Shown here: positions 8,087 to 16,205 of the stretch, piece after piece
How the letters are laid out: every line of letters begins with the position of its first letter
Numbering within the stretch: position 1 is the stretch's first letter
Assembly: GCA_905235615.1 (NCBI GenBank)
Contig: CAJOMB010000001.1
Coordinates: forward strand, 1-29,386
Length of the DNA stretch: 29,386 bases
From: an uncultured Bacteroidales bacterium
GTDB taxonomy: Bacteria > Bacteroidota > Bacteroidia > Bacteroidales > UBA932
Reading direction: 5' to 3'
Position numbers and translations under genes: made by a program
The notes under the pieces: model-generated
Databases searched by the model: none
The model's input: the letters and a program-made list of their open reading frames with translations, nothing else
What the model was told of the DNA's origin: nothing

Positions 8087-9103
8087 TTAGCGGAGAAGGA
8101 AGGAGTAGTTTTCCGTGTTTTTGAGCGCGATGCAGGTACCGCGGGCCACGGCTCTCAGGGGGTCTTCCGCCACGTAGAACGGAATGTTCACTTTTTCGGA
8201 GAGGCGCTTGGCCAGACCGCGGAGCAGGGCGCCGCCACCGCTCAGGAAGATACCGTTTTCCACGATATCCGAGTAGAGCTCCGGAGGAGTCTGCTCCAGA
8301 GTGGCCTGGATGGAGGCTTCCAAACGGGCGATGGATTTGTCTAAGCAGTGGGCAATCTCCGGATAGGGGATAAGGGCCTCTACGGGGTGACCGGTCATCA
8401 GGTTGGGACCGCGTACCAGGAACGGTTCGGGTTCTTCATCCAGCTGGGAAAGGACGGAGCCGACGGCGATCTTGATTTTTTCCGCCGTGGTTTCGCCCAC
8501 CTTGATCACATGCTGCTGGCGGAGGTAGTTCTGGATGTCGGCCGTAAAGACGTCACCGGCTACGCGGATGCTCTCCTGCTGCACGATGCCGCCCAGGGAA
8601 ATGACGGCAATCTCCGTGGTGCCGCCTCCGATATCCACCACCATGTTGCCCTTGGGGGCTTCCACATCCAGGCCGATACCCAGGGCCGCGGCCATGGGTT
8701 CGTAGATAAGATACACATCACGGCCGCCGGCGTGTTCCGAGGAGTCGCGGACGGCACGGATTTCCACCTCGGTGGAGCCGGAAGGGATTCCCACCACCAG
8801 TTTGAGGCTGGGGGCGAAGATGCTGCGGCGACGTGCGTTCACCTGCTTGATGAACCCGCGGATCATCATCTCCGCCGCGTTGAAGTCTGCGATGACACCA
8901 TCCCTCAGCGGACGCACGGTCTTGATGCCGGGATTGGTTTTCTCGTGCATGAGTTTGGCTTTCTGGCCCAGGGCGATGCACTTCCCTGTCTGGTTGTCGA
9001 TGGCCACGATGGAGGGTTCGTCCAAGGCTATCTGGTCTCCTTGGAAAATGACGGTATTCGCCGTTCCCAAGTCCATGGCCAACTCTTGATTGAGGAATCC
9101 CAT
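8087..9103 (-). CDS. mreB: Rod shape-determining actin homologue MreB, 338 aa
   Basis: A cytoplasmic actin-like ATPase that forms membrane-bound filaments and orients side-wall synthesis. The protein starts MGFLNQELAMDLGTANT, with the phosphate-1 loop DLGTANT at 11-17. Later motifs are the phosphate-2 loop DIGGGTTEIAV and the C-terminal LSGGGALLRGL. From the ATG at 9103 it is 338 aa, the usual size; an upstream in-frame extension would cross the promoter and is rejected. No clear Shine-Dalgarno is present. It is first in the seven-gene run mreB-mreC-mreD-mrdA-rodA-S41-SDR and is transcribed divergently from ispD. Confidence 0.97.
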   Translation of the reverse strand: MGFLNQELAMDLGTANTVIFQGDQIALDEPSIVAIDNQTGKCIALGQKAKLMHEKTNPGIKTVRPLRDGVIADFNAAEMMIRGFIKQVNARRRSIFAPSLKLVVGIPSGSTEVEIRAVRDSSEHAGGRDVYLIYEPMAAALGIGLDVEAPKGNMVVDIGGGTTEIAVISLGGIVQQESIRVAGDVFTADIQNYLRQQHVIKVGETTAEKIKIAVGSVLSQLDEEPEPFLVRGPNLMTGHPVEALIPYPEIAHCLDKSIARLEASIQATLEQTPPELYSDIVENGIFLSGGGALLRGLAKRLSEKVNIPFYVAEDPLRAVARGTCIALKNTENYSFLLR

Positions 9104-9136
9104 ATCTGTAAATATCTGTTTCTGGCAATTATTCTC

Positions 9137-9144
9137 CAAAGTTA
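9137..9144 (-). promoter_or_regulatory. Candidate -7 box for the mreB operon
   Basis: The minus strand reads TAACTTTG, a full TAnnTTTG match. The predicted start near 9133 gives a 30-nt leader to the ATG at 9103. No good -33 match is seen. The polymerase footprint would overlap the ispD promoter at 9157-9164. Confidence 0.55.
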
Positions 9145-9156
9145 CGAAAAAATCCT

Positions 9157-9164
9157 TATATTCG
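9157..9164 (+). promoter_or_regulatory. Candidate -7 box for ispD
   Basis: TATATTCG matches TAnnTTTG at all but one position. The predicted start near 9168 gives a leader of about 12 nt to the ATG at 9180, so the mRNA would be nearly leaderless. No -33 match is visible. Confidence 0.4.
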
Positions 9165-9179
9165 CGTAAAGTTTTTGCG

Positions 9180-9893
9180 ATGGAGAGAAAAAAATATCTG
9201 GTGGTTACGGCCGGGGGCAGCGGAAGCCGGATGGGGGGCTCCCTTCCCAAGCAGTTTCTGGAGATTCAGGGGAAGCCCATCCTGCGCCTTACCATTGAGC
9301 GATTTCTGGAAGCCTGCCCGGACGTGCAGGTGATAACGGTGCTTCCTGCTTCCCACATGGGAACCTGGAGAGAATACTGTGTGAGGGACAGTTTCCATTG
9401 CCCGCAGCACATCGTGGCCGGCGGATTCACCCGCTTCCATTCTGTCCAGAACGCCTTGGCACAAGTTCCGGACGGCGCCATCGTAGCGGTGCACGACGGG
9501 GTTCGTCCCTTCCTGTCGGCCCCGAAAATCCGTCAGTTGTTTGACCTGGCCCGGGCTTGTCCGGCGGTGATTCCCGTCATGCCCGTCACGGATACCTTGA
9601 AGGTGCTGGAGAAAAAGGCCGACGGAAGCCTCTCCCTTGCCCCGGAAGTGGTGGACCGCAGTCGCATTTACGGGGCCCAGACCCCGCAGATTTTCTACAG
9701 CGAACTGCTTAAAAAGGCCTATACCCAGGGGTTTGACACGCTCTTTACGGACGATGCTTCCGTAGCCCGGAAATACGGAATACCTCTCACCTTCGTGGAA
9801 GGAGAGAGGCTCAATATCAAAATTACCACGCCGGAGGATCTGGCCCTGGCCAGGGCGATTTTGGAGATGCCCGGTCAAGCCGGCAATCCTTAA
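9180..9893 (+). CDS. ispD: 2-C-methyl-D-erythritol 4-phosphate cytidylyltransferase, 237 aa
   Basis: The third enzyme of the MEP isoprenoid pathway: it joins MEP and CTP to give CDP-ME and pyrophosphate in the cytoplasm. The nucleotide-binding motif AGGSGSRMG is at residues 11-19, followed by PKQF at 23-26. Further signatures are GGFTRFHSVQNAL, VHDGVRPFL, VTDTLKV and the C-terminal NIKITTPEDL. The ATG at 9180 gives the family length and a protein starting directly at the first beta strand. Longer starts would run back across both predicted promoters into mreB. It is divergent from mreB, and its stop overlaps that of the Lrp regulator. Confidence 0.95.
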   Translation: MERKKYLVVTAGGSGSRMGGSLPKQFLEIQGKPILRLTIERFLEACPDVQVITVLPASHMGTWREYCVRDSFHCPQHIVAGGFTRFHSVQNALAQVPDGAIVAVHDGVRPFLSAPKIRQLFDLARACPAVIPVMPVTDTLKVLEKKADGSLSLAPEVVDRSRIYGAQTPQIFYSELLKKAYTQGFDTLFTDDASVARKYGIPLTFVEGERLNIKITTPEDLALARAILEMPGQAGNP

Positions 9894-10384
9894 TCCCGGC
9901 CGGAGTAGGAAGTGGATTTGAAATCTTTCACCCACACCTGGCGCTCGATGGGCTCGTCCAGGGAAATCATGGTGTCCGTGGACTGGATGTAGGGAATCTT
10001 CTGAATGGTGTTCAGAAGCACCTCCATCAGGTGGTCGTTGTCCAAGCAGTAGAGTTTGGCCAGGATGGCGTACTTGCCGGTTACGAAATGGCACTCCACA
10101 ATCTCCGGAATCTTCTTCAGATTGGCGATGACTTCCGGATACTTGGTGGATTCCGAAAGGGAAATGCTCACGTAGGCGCACACGTTCAAGCCCAGGGCCT
10201 GGGGCTTCACCTGGAGCCGGGAACCGGTGATGACGCCATTGGCTTCCAGTCTTTTGAAGCGCTGGTGGATGGCTGCGCCGGAAACGCCGCACTCGCGGGC
10301 AATCTCCAGGAAGGGCATGCGGGCGTTCTTTACGAGAAAAGAGAGGATTTTCTGGTCTGTCTCGTCAATGTGATAACTGGCCAT
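9890..10384 (-). CDS. Lrp/AsnC family transcriptional regulator, 164 aa
   Basis: A feast/famine-type DNA-binding regulator. The N-terminal helix-turn-helix covers about 5-60, with the family opening DETDQKILSFLVKNAR and the recognition region GVSGAAIHQRFKRLE. A RAM/AsnC ligand domain follows at about 70-150. The regulated genes and the amino-acid effector cannot be read from sequence. It lies 45 bp downstream of topA but has its own -7 box at 10411-10418, so it is probably transcribed separately. Its stop codon overlaps the ispD stop on the other strand within a single TTAA. Confidence 0.92.
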   Translation of the reverse strand: MASYHIDETDQKILSFLVKNARMPFLEIARECGVSGAAIHQRFKRLEANGVITGSRLQVKPQALGLNVCAYVSISLSESTKYPEVIANLKKIPEIVECHFVTGKYAILAKLYCLDNDHLMEVLLNTIQKIPYIQSTDTMISLDEPIERQVWVKDFKSTSYSGRD

Positions 10385-10410
10385 TTGCTTACAGTTTTAA
10401 ACGAATGGCG

Positions 10411-10418
10411 CAAATTTA
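10411..10418 (-). promoter_or_regulatory. Candidate -7 box for the Lrp/AsnC regulator
   Basis: The minus strand reads TAAATTTG, a full TAnnTTTG match, in a very AT-rich 45-bp gap after topA. The start is predicted near 10407, giving a leader of about 23 nt. No -33 match is seen. Confidence 0.45.
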
Positions 10419-10429
10419 CGCAAAATTTT

Positions 10430-12733
10430 TTATTTTTTACGCCTTGTGAAAGATTTTTTTGTGGGGGCACCCTGGGCGATAATCGCCTGACAATCAGCTT
10501 CCGTCAACTTGGCCGGATCTGTGCCTTTGGGAATTTTGAAGTTGGATGTGCCCTGCTTAATGTATGGGCCATAACGTCCCTCAAGCACTTTGATGTCCCC
10601 GAATTCGGCTATCGTGGTCTGTGCCGGTTTGGCATCTGAGGCCTCTCTGATGAGGTTTTCACATTCTTCTATCGTGATATGGAGCGGGTCTTTGGAGCGG
10701 GGAAGTTTCACATTTTTATCCCCGTACTTCAAATAGGGGCCGAATCGGCCGCGGGTGGCCACCACGTCCACGCCTTCCAGCTGGCCTACCACGCGGGGTA
10801 GTTCCAGCAGTTTCAGGGCATCCTGGAGGGTGAGCGTCTCGATGAGCTGCCCTTTTGAGAGCGATGCGCTCTGGCGGCGTTCCCCTTCGCCCTTCTGGAC
10901 ATAAGGGCCGAATTTTCCGAAGGCGGCAATCACCCTGTCTCCGTCGGGCGCCGTTCCCAGTTCCCGGGTAACCTTGGTGTAGTTCCGGTCTTGCAGCACC
11001 TCGTCCACCTGGTGGTGGAAGGGGGCGTAGAAGGAGGCGATGACCTGGTTCCACACCTTTTTTCCTTCGGCCACCTGGTCAAAATCGGCCTCTACGTTGG
11101 CGGTGAAGTCATAGTCCAGGATTTCGGCGAAGTTTTTCACCAGGTAGTCCGTCACGATGAGGCCTATCTCCTGGGGCAGGAGCTTGCCTTTTTCGGCCCC
11201 CACCACTTCCGTCTTCTGGCTGGTCTTGACGACTCCGTCCTTGAGGGTCAAGTTGCTTACCTTGAAGCTCTTGCCTTCTTTGTCACCCTTGACGGCATAT
11301 CCGCGTCCGCGGGTGAGGGTGTCCACCGTGGCGGCATAGGTGGAAGGCCGGCCGATGCCCAGCTCCTCCAGCTTCTTCACCAGCGTGGCTTCGGAGTAAC
11401 GGGAAGGAGGGGTGGTGAACTTGCAAAGGGCGCTTATGCCTTCTTCGTACAGACGGTCTCCCTTCTTCAGGGCCGGCAGCACCACCTGGTCATCGGCCTC
11501 CGGCTCTTCGTCGCGGCCTTCCAGGTAAACCTTCATGAAACCGTCGAAAAGGATTTCCACCGACTGGATGCCATACAGTTCCGGCCGCTTGTCGGAGGCC
11601 ACCTTGAGGGTGGTGTTCATCACCCGGCTTTCGGCCATCTGGGAGGCTACGGTGCGTTTCCAGATGAGCTCGTAAAGTTTCTTTTCCTGGGGTGTCCCCT
11701 CAATTTCCACGTTGGCGATGTAGGTGGGACGGATGGCTTCGTGGGCCTCCTGGGCGCCCTTGGACTTGGTTCGGTACTGGCGGGTGTGGAGATAGGCTTC
11801 CCCGAAGTTCTCCACGATATACTGTTTGGCAGTGGACAGGGCCAGGCCGGACAGGTTGGTGGAGTCTGTTCTCATGTAGGTGATGAGGCCCCTTTCGTAA
11901 AGAGTCTGGGCCACCCGCATGGTGGTGGAAACGGGAAAGTGGAGCTTCCGGGCCGCTTCCTGCTGCAGGGTGGAGGTGGTAAAGGGGGCCGACGGCACCC
12001 GCACGCCTTCTTTCTTTTCGGCCGATGCGATGCTGTAGCTGGCTCCGATGCTGTCTTCCAGGAACTTCCGGGCTTCCTCCTCGGAGGAGAAGCGCGTGTC
12101 CAGGGTGGCCTTGACGGAGGTGTTCACCCCTTCCGGGCGGAAGAGGGCCTCCACCCGGTAATAGGGCGCAGGCTCGAAGGCCATGATTTCCTTTTCCCGG
12201 TCCACAATCAGGCGAAGGGCTACGCTTTGCACGCGGCCGGCGCTGAGCTTGGGCTGGATTTTGCGCCACAGGATGGGGGAGAGTTCAAAGCCCACCAGGC
12301 GGTCTAGCACACGGCGGGCCTGCTGGGCGTCCACCAGGTTCATGTCGATGCCACGTGGATGCTCGATAGCCTCTAAGATGGCGCTTTTGGTGATTTCATG
12401 GAAGACGATGCGGCGGGTTTTCCCGGCCGGCAGTTTGAGCGTTTCCAACAGGTGCCAGGAGATGGCTTCCCCCTCCCGGTCCTCATCGGAAGCCAGCCAG
12501 ACCGTATCGGCCTCCTTGGCCAGCCTGGTGAGCTCTGCCACCACTTTCTTCTTGTCGGCGGGAATCACGTATTCCGGCTGGAAGCCGTTTTCCACATCCA
12601 CGCCCAACTTGTGTTCTTCCAGATCCCGGATGTGGCCGATGGAGGCCTTCACCAGGTAATCTTTCCCTAAATACTGCTGGATGGTCTTTACCTTTCCGGG
12701 AGACTCTACGATGACTAAATTCGAACCCGCCAT
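10430..12733 (-). CDS. topA: DNA topoisomerase I, 767 aa
   Basis: A type IA topoisomerase that relaxes negative supercoils by single-strand passage. The N-terminal TOPRIM domain includes VIVESPGK at 7-14 and the acidic DEDREGE at 83-89. The catalytic Tyr286 lies in TYMRTDSTNLS. Instead of the Cys4 zinc fingers of E. coli TopA, the C-terminus carries Toprim_C-type repeats (GRFGPYLKYGD, GRYGPYIKQG and an earlier GKFGPYVQKG) and ends in the basic tail KKSFTRRKK, as in other Bacteroidetes. The ATG at 12733 is preferred: the next upstream ATG at 12781 precedes the predicted start of transcription near 12746. Confidence 0.95.
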   Translation of the reverse strand: MAGSNLVIVESPGKVKTIQQYLGKDYLVKASIGHIRDLEEHKLGVDVENGFQPEYVIPADKKKVVAELTRLAKEADTVWLASDEDREGEAISWHLLETLKLPAGKTRRIVFHEITKSAILEAIEHPRGIDMNLVDAQQARRVLDRLVGFELSPILWRKIQPKLSAGRVQSVALRLIVDREKEIMAFEPAPYYRVEALFRPEGVNTSVKATLDTRFSSEEEARKFLEDSIGASYSIASAEKKEGVRVPSAPFTTSTLQQEAARKLHFPVSTTMRVAQTLYERGLITYMRTDSTNLSGLALSTAKQYIVENFGEAYLHTRQYRTKSKGAQEAHEAIRPTYIANVEIEGTPQEKKLYELIWKRTVASQMAESRVMNTTLKVASDKRPELYGIQSVEILFDGFMKVYLEGRDEEPEADDQVVLPALKKGDRLYEEGISALCKFTTPPSRYSEATLVKKLEELGIGRPSTYAATVDTLTRGRGYAVKGDKEGKSFKVSNLTLKDGVVKTSQKTEVVGAEKGKLLPQEIGLIVTDYLVKNFAEILDYDFTANVEADFDQVAEGKKVWNQVIASFYAPFHHQVDEVLQDRNYTKVTRELGTAPDGDRVIAAFGKFGPYVQKGEGERRQSASLSKGQLIETLTLQDALKLLELPRVVGQLEGVDVVATRGRFGPYLKYGDKNVKLPRSKDPLHITIEECENLIREASDAKPAQTTIAEFGDIKVLEGRYGPYIKQGTSNFKIPKGTDPAKLTEADCQAIIAQGAPTKKSFTRRKK

Positions 12734-12749
12734 AAAATCAAATTTTCTG

Positions 12750-12782
12750 CAAAGTAAAGCAGAATTGCGGGAATTATCCAAA
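12750..12782 (-). promoter_or_regulatory. Candidate topA promoter
   Basis: On the minus strand TTTG (12779-12782), a 21-bp spacer and TTACTTTG (12750-12757) match the consensus with one mismatch in the -7 box. The predicted start near 12746 gives a leader of about 12 nt to the ATG at 12733. Confidence 0.45.
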
Positions 12783-12791
12783 TTTTCTCAC

Positions 12792-12799
12792 TACTTTTG
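12792..12799 (+). promoter_or_regulatory. Candidate -7 box for mrcA-ddl-prmC
   Basis: TACTTTTG is a full TAnnTTTG match. The predicted start near 12803 gives a leader of about 53 nt that contains the palindrome at 12816-12832. No good -33 element is found. It is back to back with the topA promoter. Confidence 0.5.
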
Positions 12800-12815
12800 T
12801 AAGTTGAATTTTATC

Positions 12816-12832
12816 CAAGACCTTAGGTCTTG
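12816..12832. promoter_or_regulatory. 17-bp palindrome in the mrcA leader (operator- or hairpin-like)
   Basis: CAAGACCT, one central T, then AGGTCTTG: two perfect 8-bp arms. It lies about 13 nt downstream of the predicted mrcA transcription start and 24 nt before the start codon. It could be a repressor site or a 7-bp hairpin with a 3-nt loop in the mRNA. No T-tract follows, so it is not an intrinsic terminator. Confidence 0.45.
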
Positions 12833-12855
12833 CGCATACAAGAGATTTTGACCGA

Positions 12856-15180
12856 ATGACAGAAGAAAAGAAGAAAAAAATCATCAAGTGGTACTGGATT
12901 CTTCTGACCGCTCCCTTCGCCGCCCTGCTGGTCCTGCTGCTTGTCGTCTGGGCCTTTGCAGACATTCCCTCCATCGAGCAGCTGGAAAACCCGGACACCA
13001 AGCTGGCCACCCAGGTGATTGCCCAGGAGGGGGAAATCCTCACCACCTATCATATAGAGAACCGCACCTTCGTAGCCTATGAAGACCTGGCTCCTTCCTT
13101 AGTGCAGGCCGTTGTGGCCACGGAAGACAAGCGCTTCTACAAGCACTCCGGCGTGGATATCCAGTCCCTGGGCCGCGTGCTTTTCAAAACCCTCCTGTCC
13201 CGGGATTCGTCCCAGGGCGGCGGCTCCACCATCACCCAGCAGCTGGCCAAGACCCTCTATCCCCGCGGAGAGCGCGTGGGCAAAGTGAAGATGGTCTGGA
13301 TCAAGCTCAAGGAATGGATTACCGCCATCAAGTTGGAGAAAAACTACACCAAGGAAGAGATTGTGGACATGTACCTCAACGCCATCTTCTTCGGTTCCAA
13401 CTCCTACGGCATTTCCAGCGCCGCCTTCCAGTTCTTCGGGAAGCAGCCCGCAGACCTGCTCACGGAAGAGAGCGCCGTCCTGGTGGGCATGGTGAACAAG
13501 CCCACCCGCTACAACCCCGCCGTCAATCCGGAGAACGCCCTGCGCCGCCGCAACCTGGTGCTGGACCGCATGTGCTCCATGAAATACCTCACCAAGGCCC
13601 AGCGGGATTCGCTGCAGGCCCTTCCCATCGTGCTGCAAGTACGTCAGGGAGACCGCACCACCGGCGTGGGACCGTACTTCCGGGACATGCTCCGTCGCAC
13701 CATGAGCGCATCCAAGCCCAAGCGTTCCTCCTACCTTTATCAGGAAGATTACCAGGCAGATTCCACCCTTTGGGCCGATGATCCCCTGTACGGCTGGCTC
13801 AACAAGAACTACAAGAGCGACGGAAGCCCCTACGACCTGGAGGTGGACGGCCTGCGCATCTACACCACCATCAATTACAAGATGCAGCGTTATGCGGAGG
13901 AAGCCATTGCAGAGCATTTGGGAAAAGACCTCCAGCCCGCTTTCTGGAAAGAGCTCAAGAACCGCCGCAATCCGCCCTTCACCGCGGACACGGACAAGTC
14001 CGTCATAGAGACCACCATGAAGCAGGCCCGCCGCTGGAGCGACCGCACCCGCATGATGAAGGCTTCCGGCCACTCGGACGCGGAAATCGCAGCTTCCTTC
14101 TCCAAATCGGTCAAGATGCGTGTGTTCACCTGGGAGAAGCCCGGCTACCGGGACACCACCCTCACCCCGGACGATTCCATCCGCTACTACAAGTCCTTCT
14201 TCCGGGCGGCCTTCATGGCCATCCAGCCCGGTACGGGCCATGTAAGGGCCTATGTGGGCGGTCCGGACTACCGCTATTTCAAGTATGACAACGTCCGTCA
14301 GGGCAAGCGCCAGGTGGGCTCCACCATCAAGCCTTTCCTTTATACGGAAGCCATGGAGTCCGGCATGACCCCCTGCGACCCCGTGCTCAACGCCCCTGTG
14401 GTCATTGTGGTGAACAACGACGGGGAAACCTGGTCTCCCCAGGACACCCATGCCGACGGCACCCTGGTAGATCTTACCTGGGGCCTGGCCCACAGCTCCA
14501 ACTCCGTATCGGCCTACCTCATGAAGGAACTGGGAGCGCCGTCCATGGTCTCCATGATGCGGAAGATGGGCATCACCGGCTTTGTGGATCCGGTGGCATC
14601 GCTTTGCGTAGGCTCGGCCGACCTTTCCGTGTTCGACATGGTCACCGCCTACAACACCTATCCTTCCGGCGGCACCTATACCTCTCCCATTTTTGTCACC
14701 CGCATCGAGGACAGTGACGGGAATGTGCTCAGCCAGTTCAGCGACCGCAAGCGGGAAGCGCTCTCGCAGCGGGCGACCGGCGCCATGATCCAGATGATGC
14801 GTTCGGTGGTGGAGACCGGAGGCACCGGTGCACGCCTTCGTTTCCGCTACGGGCTCAAGGGAGAGATAGCCGGCAAGACAGGCACCACCAACGACAACTC
14901 CGACGGCTGGTTCATCGGCTATACGCCTTCCATCACCGCCGGCGTGTGGGTGGGCGCGGAAGACCGCTATGTGCACTTCAGCAACACCAACCTGGGACAG
15001 GGCGCCAACATGGCCCTTCCCATCTGGGGCCTGTGGATGCAGAAAGTACTGAAGGACGGAACGCTGGGCATTTCGGAAGGAGACGTATTCCCGGAGGCCC
15101 TCAAGGGCTCTTATTGCAATGGGGCCGATGAAAATGTGACCACGGAAAAAACGGATTTGGAAACTTACTATTTCGAATAA
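12856..15180 (+). CDS. mrcA: Penicillin-binding protein 1A, bifunctional glycosyltransferase/transpeptidase, 774 aa
   Basis: A class A PBP that both polymerises and cross-links peptidoglycan at the periplasmic face of the inner membrane. A basic start (EEKKKKIIKW) and a transmembrane helix at about 12-34 form the anchor. The GT51 glycosyltransferase domain covers about 55-235, with the catalytic Glu90 in ATEDKRFYKH and the motif GGSTITQQLAK at 122-132. The transpeptidase spans about 325-730, with STIK at 489-492 (nucleophile Ser489), SSN at 547-549 and KTG at 674-676. An inserted charged stretch at about 365-445 precedes the transpeptidase core. Its stop shares one base with the ddl start (TAATG). 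Confidence 0.96.
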   Translation: MTEEKKKKIIKWYWILLTAPFAALLVLLLVVWAFADIPSIEQLENPDTKLATQVIAQEGEILTTYHIENRTFVAYEDLAPSLVQAVVATEDKRFYKHSGVDIQSLGRVLFKTLLSRDSSQGGGSTITQQLAKTLYPRGERVGKVKMVWIKLKEWITAIKLEKNYTKEEIVDMYLNAIFFGSNSYGISSAAFQFFGKQPADLLTEESAVLVGMVNKPTRYNPAVNPENALRRRNLVLDRMCSMKYLTKAQRDSLQALPIVLQVRQGDRTTGVGPYFRDMLRRTMSASKPKRSSYLYQEDYQADSTLWADDPLYGWLNKNYKSDGSPYDLEVDGLRIYTTINYKMQRYAEEAIAEHLGKDLQPAFWKELKNRRNPPFTADTDKSVIETTMKQARRWSDRTRMMKASGHSDAEIAASFSKSVKMRVFTWEKPGYRDTTLTPDDSIRYYKSFFRAAFMAIQPGTGHVRAYVGGPDYRYFKYDNVRQGKRQVGSTIKPFLYTEAMESGMTPCDPVLNAPVVIVVNNDGETWSPQDTHADGTLVDLTWGLAHSSNSVSAYLMKELGAPSMVSMMRKMGITGFVDPVASLCVGSADLSVFDMVTAYNTYPSGGTYTSPIFVTRIEDSDGNVLSQFSDRKREALSQRATGAMIQMMRSVVETGGTGARLRFRYGLKGEIAGKTGTTNDNSDGWFIGYTPSITAGVWVGAEDRYVHFSNTNLGQGANMALPIWGLWMQKVLKDGTLGISEGDVFPEALKGSYCNGADENVTTEKTDLETYYFE

Positions 15181-16199
15181 TGGCAAAATATCAATCGATA
15201 GCCGTCATTTACGGAAGCGACTCTTCCGAGTGGGAAGTCTCTTGCCGGAGCGGAGAATTCACCGCCTCCCGCATAGACGAGTTCCAGTACGATGTGTATG
15301 AGGTGTTCGCCCGTTTCGGGCAGTGGCGTCTGGTGGCCATGCGGAAGGCCAATTCCATGCGGCAGGCTTTCCCGGAAGGGGCCCAGCCGGTGGTGGACAA
15401 GTCAGACTTCTCCGTCATTGTCCTGGGAGAGAAGATCCGCTTTGATTTTGCCTATATCATGCAGCACGGCGCCCCCGGAGAGACGGGCCTGCTGCAGGGC
15501 TATTTCGAGATGCTGGGCATTCCCCATTCCACCTGCAGCGCTTTCGTGACCACGGTGGCGTTCGACAAATATGCCTGCAAGAGCTACCTCCGCGGGCAGG
15601 ATTTGGTGAAACTGGCCCCGGACGCCGTCATCCACATAGGGGACGACATCGACGCCTTTTCATCGGCCACCATCGAAAAGTTGGGCCTGCCCCTGTTTGT
15701 AAAGCCCACCCGCGGCGGCTCCAGCTTCGGCATCACCAAGGTGGAGAAGGCGGAAGACCTTCCGGCCGCCATCCGTTTTGCCTTTACGGAAGGCGAACTG
15801 GTGATTGTGGAGAAGGCTGTGAAGGCGCAGCACGAGCTCACCTGCGGCGTGTACCGCGACGGGAAGGATATCAAGGCCCTGCCCATCATCGAGATCGTCT
15901 CCCAGACCGGCTGGTTCGACTATGATGCCAAGTACAATGGCCTCAGCCAGGAAATCTGCCCGGCGCCCGTGCCGGAGGAACTGAGCCTCCAGGTGCAGGA
16001 GACCAGCAGGCGGATATACCGCTACCTGGGCTGCAAGGGGCTGGTGAGAATGGATTATCTCTCCTCGGAAGACGGCCTGTACTTCCTGGAAGTGAACATT
16101 ATCCCGGGCATGACCAACGCCTCGCTGGTGCCCAAGATGATCCGCACTTCCGGCCAGTCCATCACGGATTTCCTCACCACCATCATCGAAAATTCGTAG
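15180..16199 (+). CDS. ddl: D-alanine--D-alanine ligase, 339 aa
   Basis: An ATP-grasp enzyme that makes the D-Ala-D-Ala dipeptide for peptidoglycan precursors. The N-terminal domain carries HGAPGETG at 96-103, the Ddl form of the HGxxGE motif. The ATP-binding segment is VKPTRGGSSFGITKV. The metal-binding region reads FLEVNIIPGMTNASLVPKM, the standard Ddl signature. Length is typical. The protein starts on the last base of the mrcA stop codon, so translation is probably coupled, and prmC follows 6 bp later. The final motif argues for Ddl over other ATP-grasp ligases. Confidence 0.95.
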   Translation: MAKYQSIAVIYGSDSSEWEVSCRSGEFTASRIDEFQYDVYEVFARFGQWRLVAMRKANSMRQAFPEGAQPVVDKSDFSVIVLGEKIRFDFAYIMQHGAPGETGLLQGYFEMLGIPHSTCSAFVTTVAFDKYACKSYLRGQDLVKLAPDAVIHIGDDIDAFSSATIEKLGLPLFVKPTRGGSSFGITKVEKAEDLPAAIRFAFTEGELVIVEKAVKAQHELTCGVYRDGKDIKALPIIEIVSQTGWFDYDAKYNGLSQEICPAPVPEELSLQVQETSRRIYRYLGCKGLVRMDYLSSEDGLYFLEVNIIPGMTNASLVPKMIRTSGQSITDFLTTIIENS

Positions 16200-16205
16200 C
16201 GTCTC

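Noticed and set aside
10991..12307. 438-aa open frame on the plus strand inside topA
   Set aside because: It is a shadow of topA. The product is Gly/His/Val-rich with no recognisable domain or start context.
12734..12781. Alternative topA start at 12781
   Set aside because: It lies upstream of the predicted topA transcription start, and the extra 16 residues are not part of the TOPRIM fold.
13099..15186. 695-aa open frame on the minus strand across mrcA
   Set aside because: It is the reverse shadow of PBP1A in high-G+C sequence, with low-complexity composition and no motifs.
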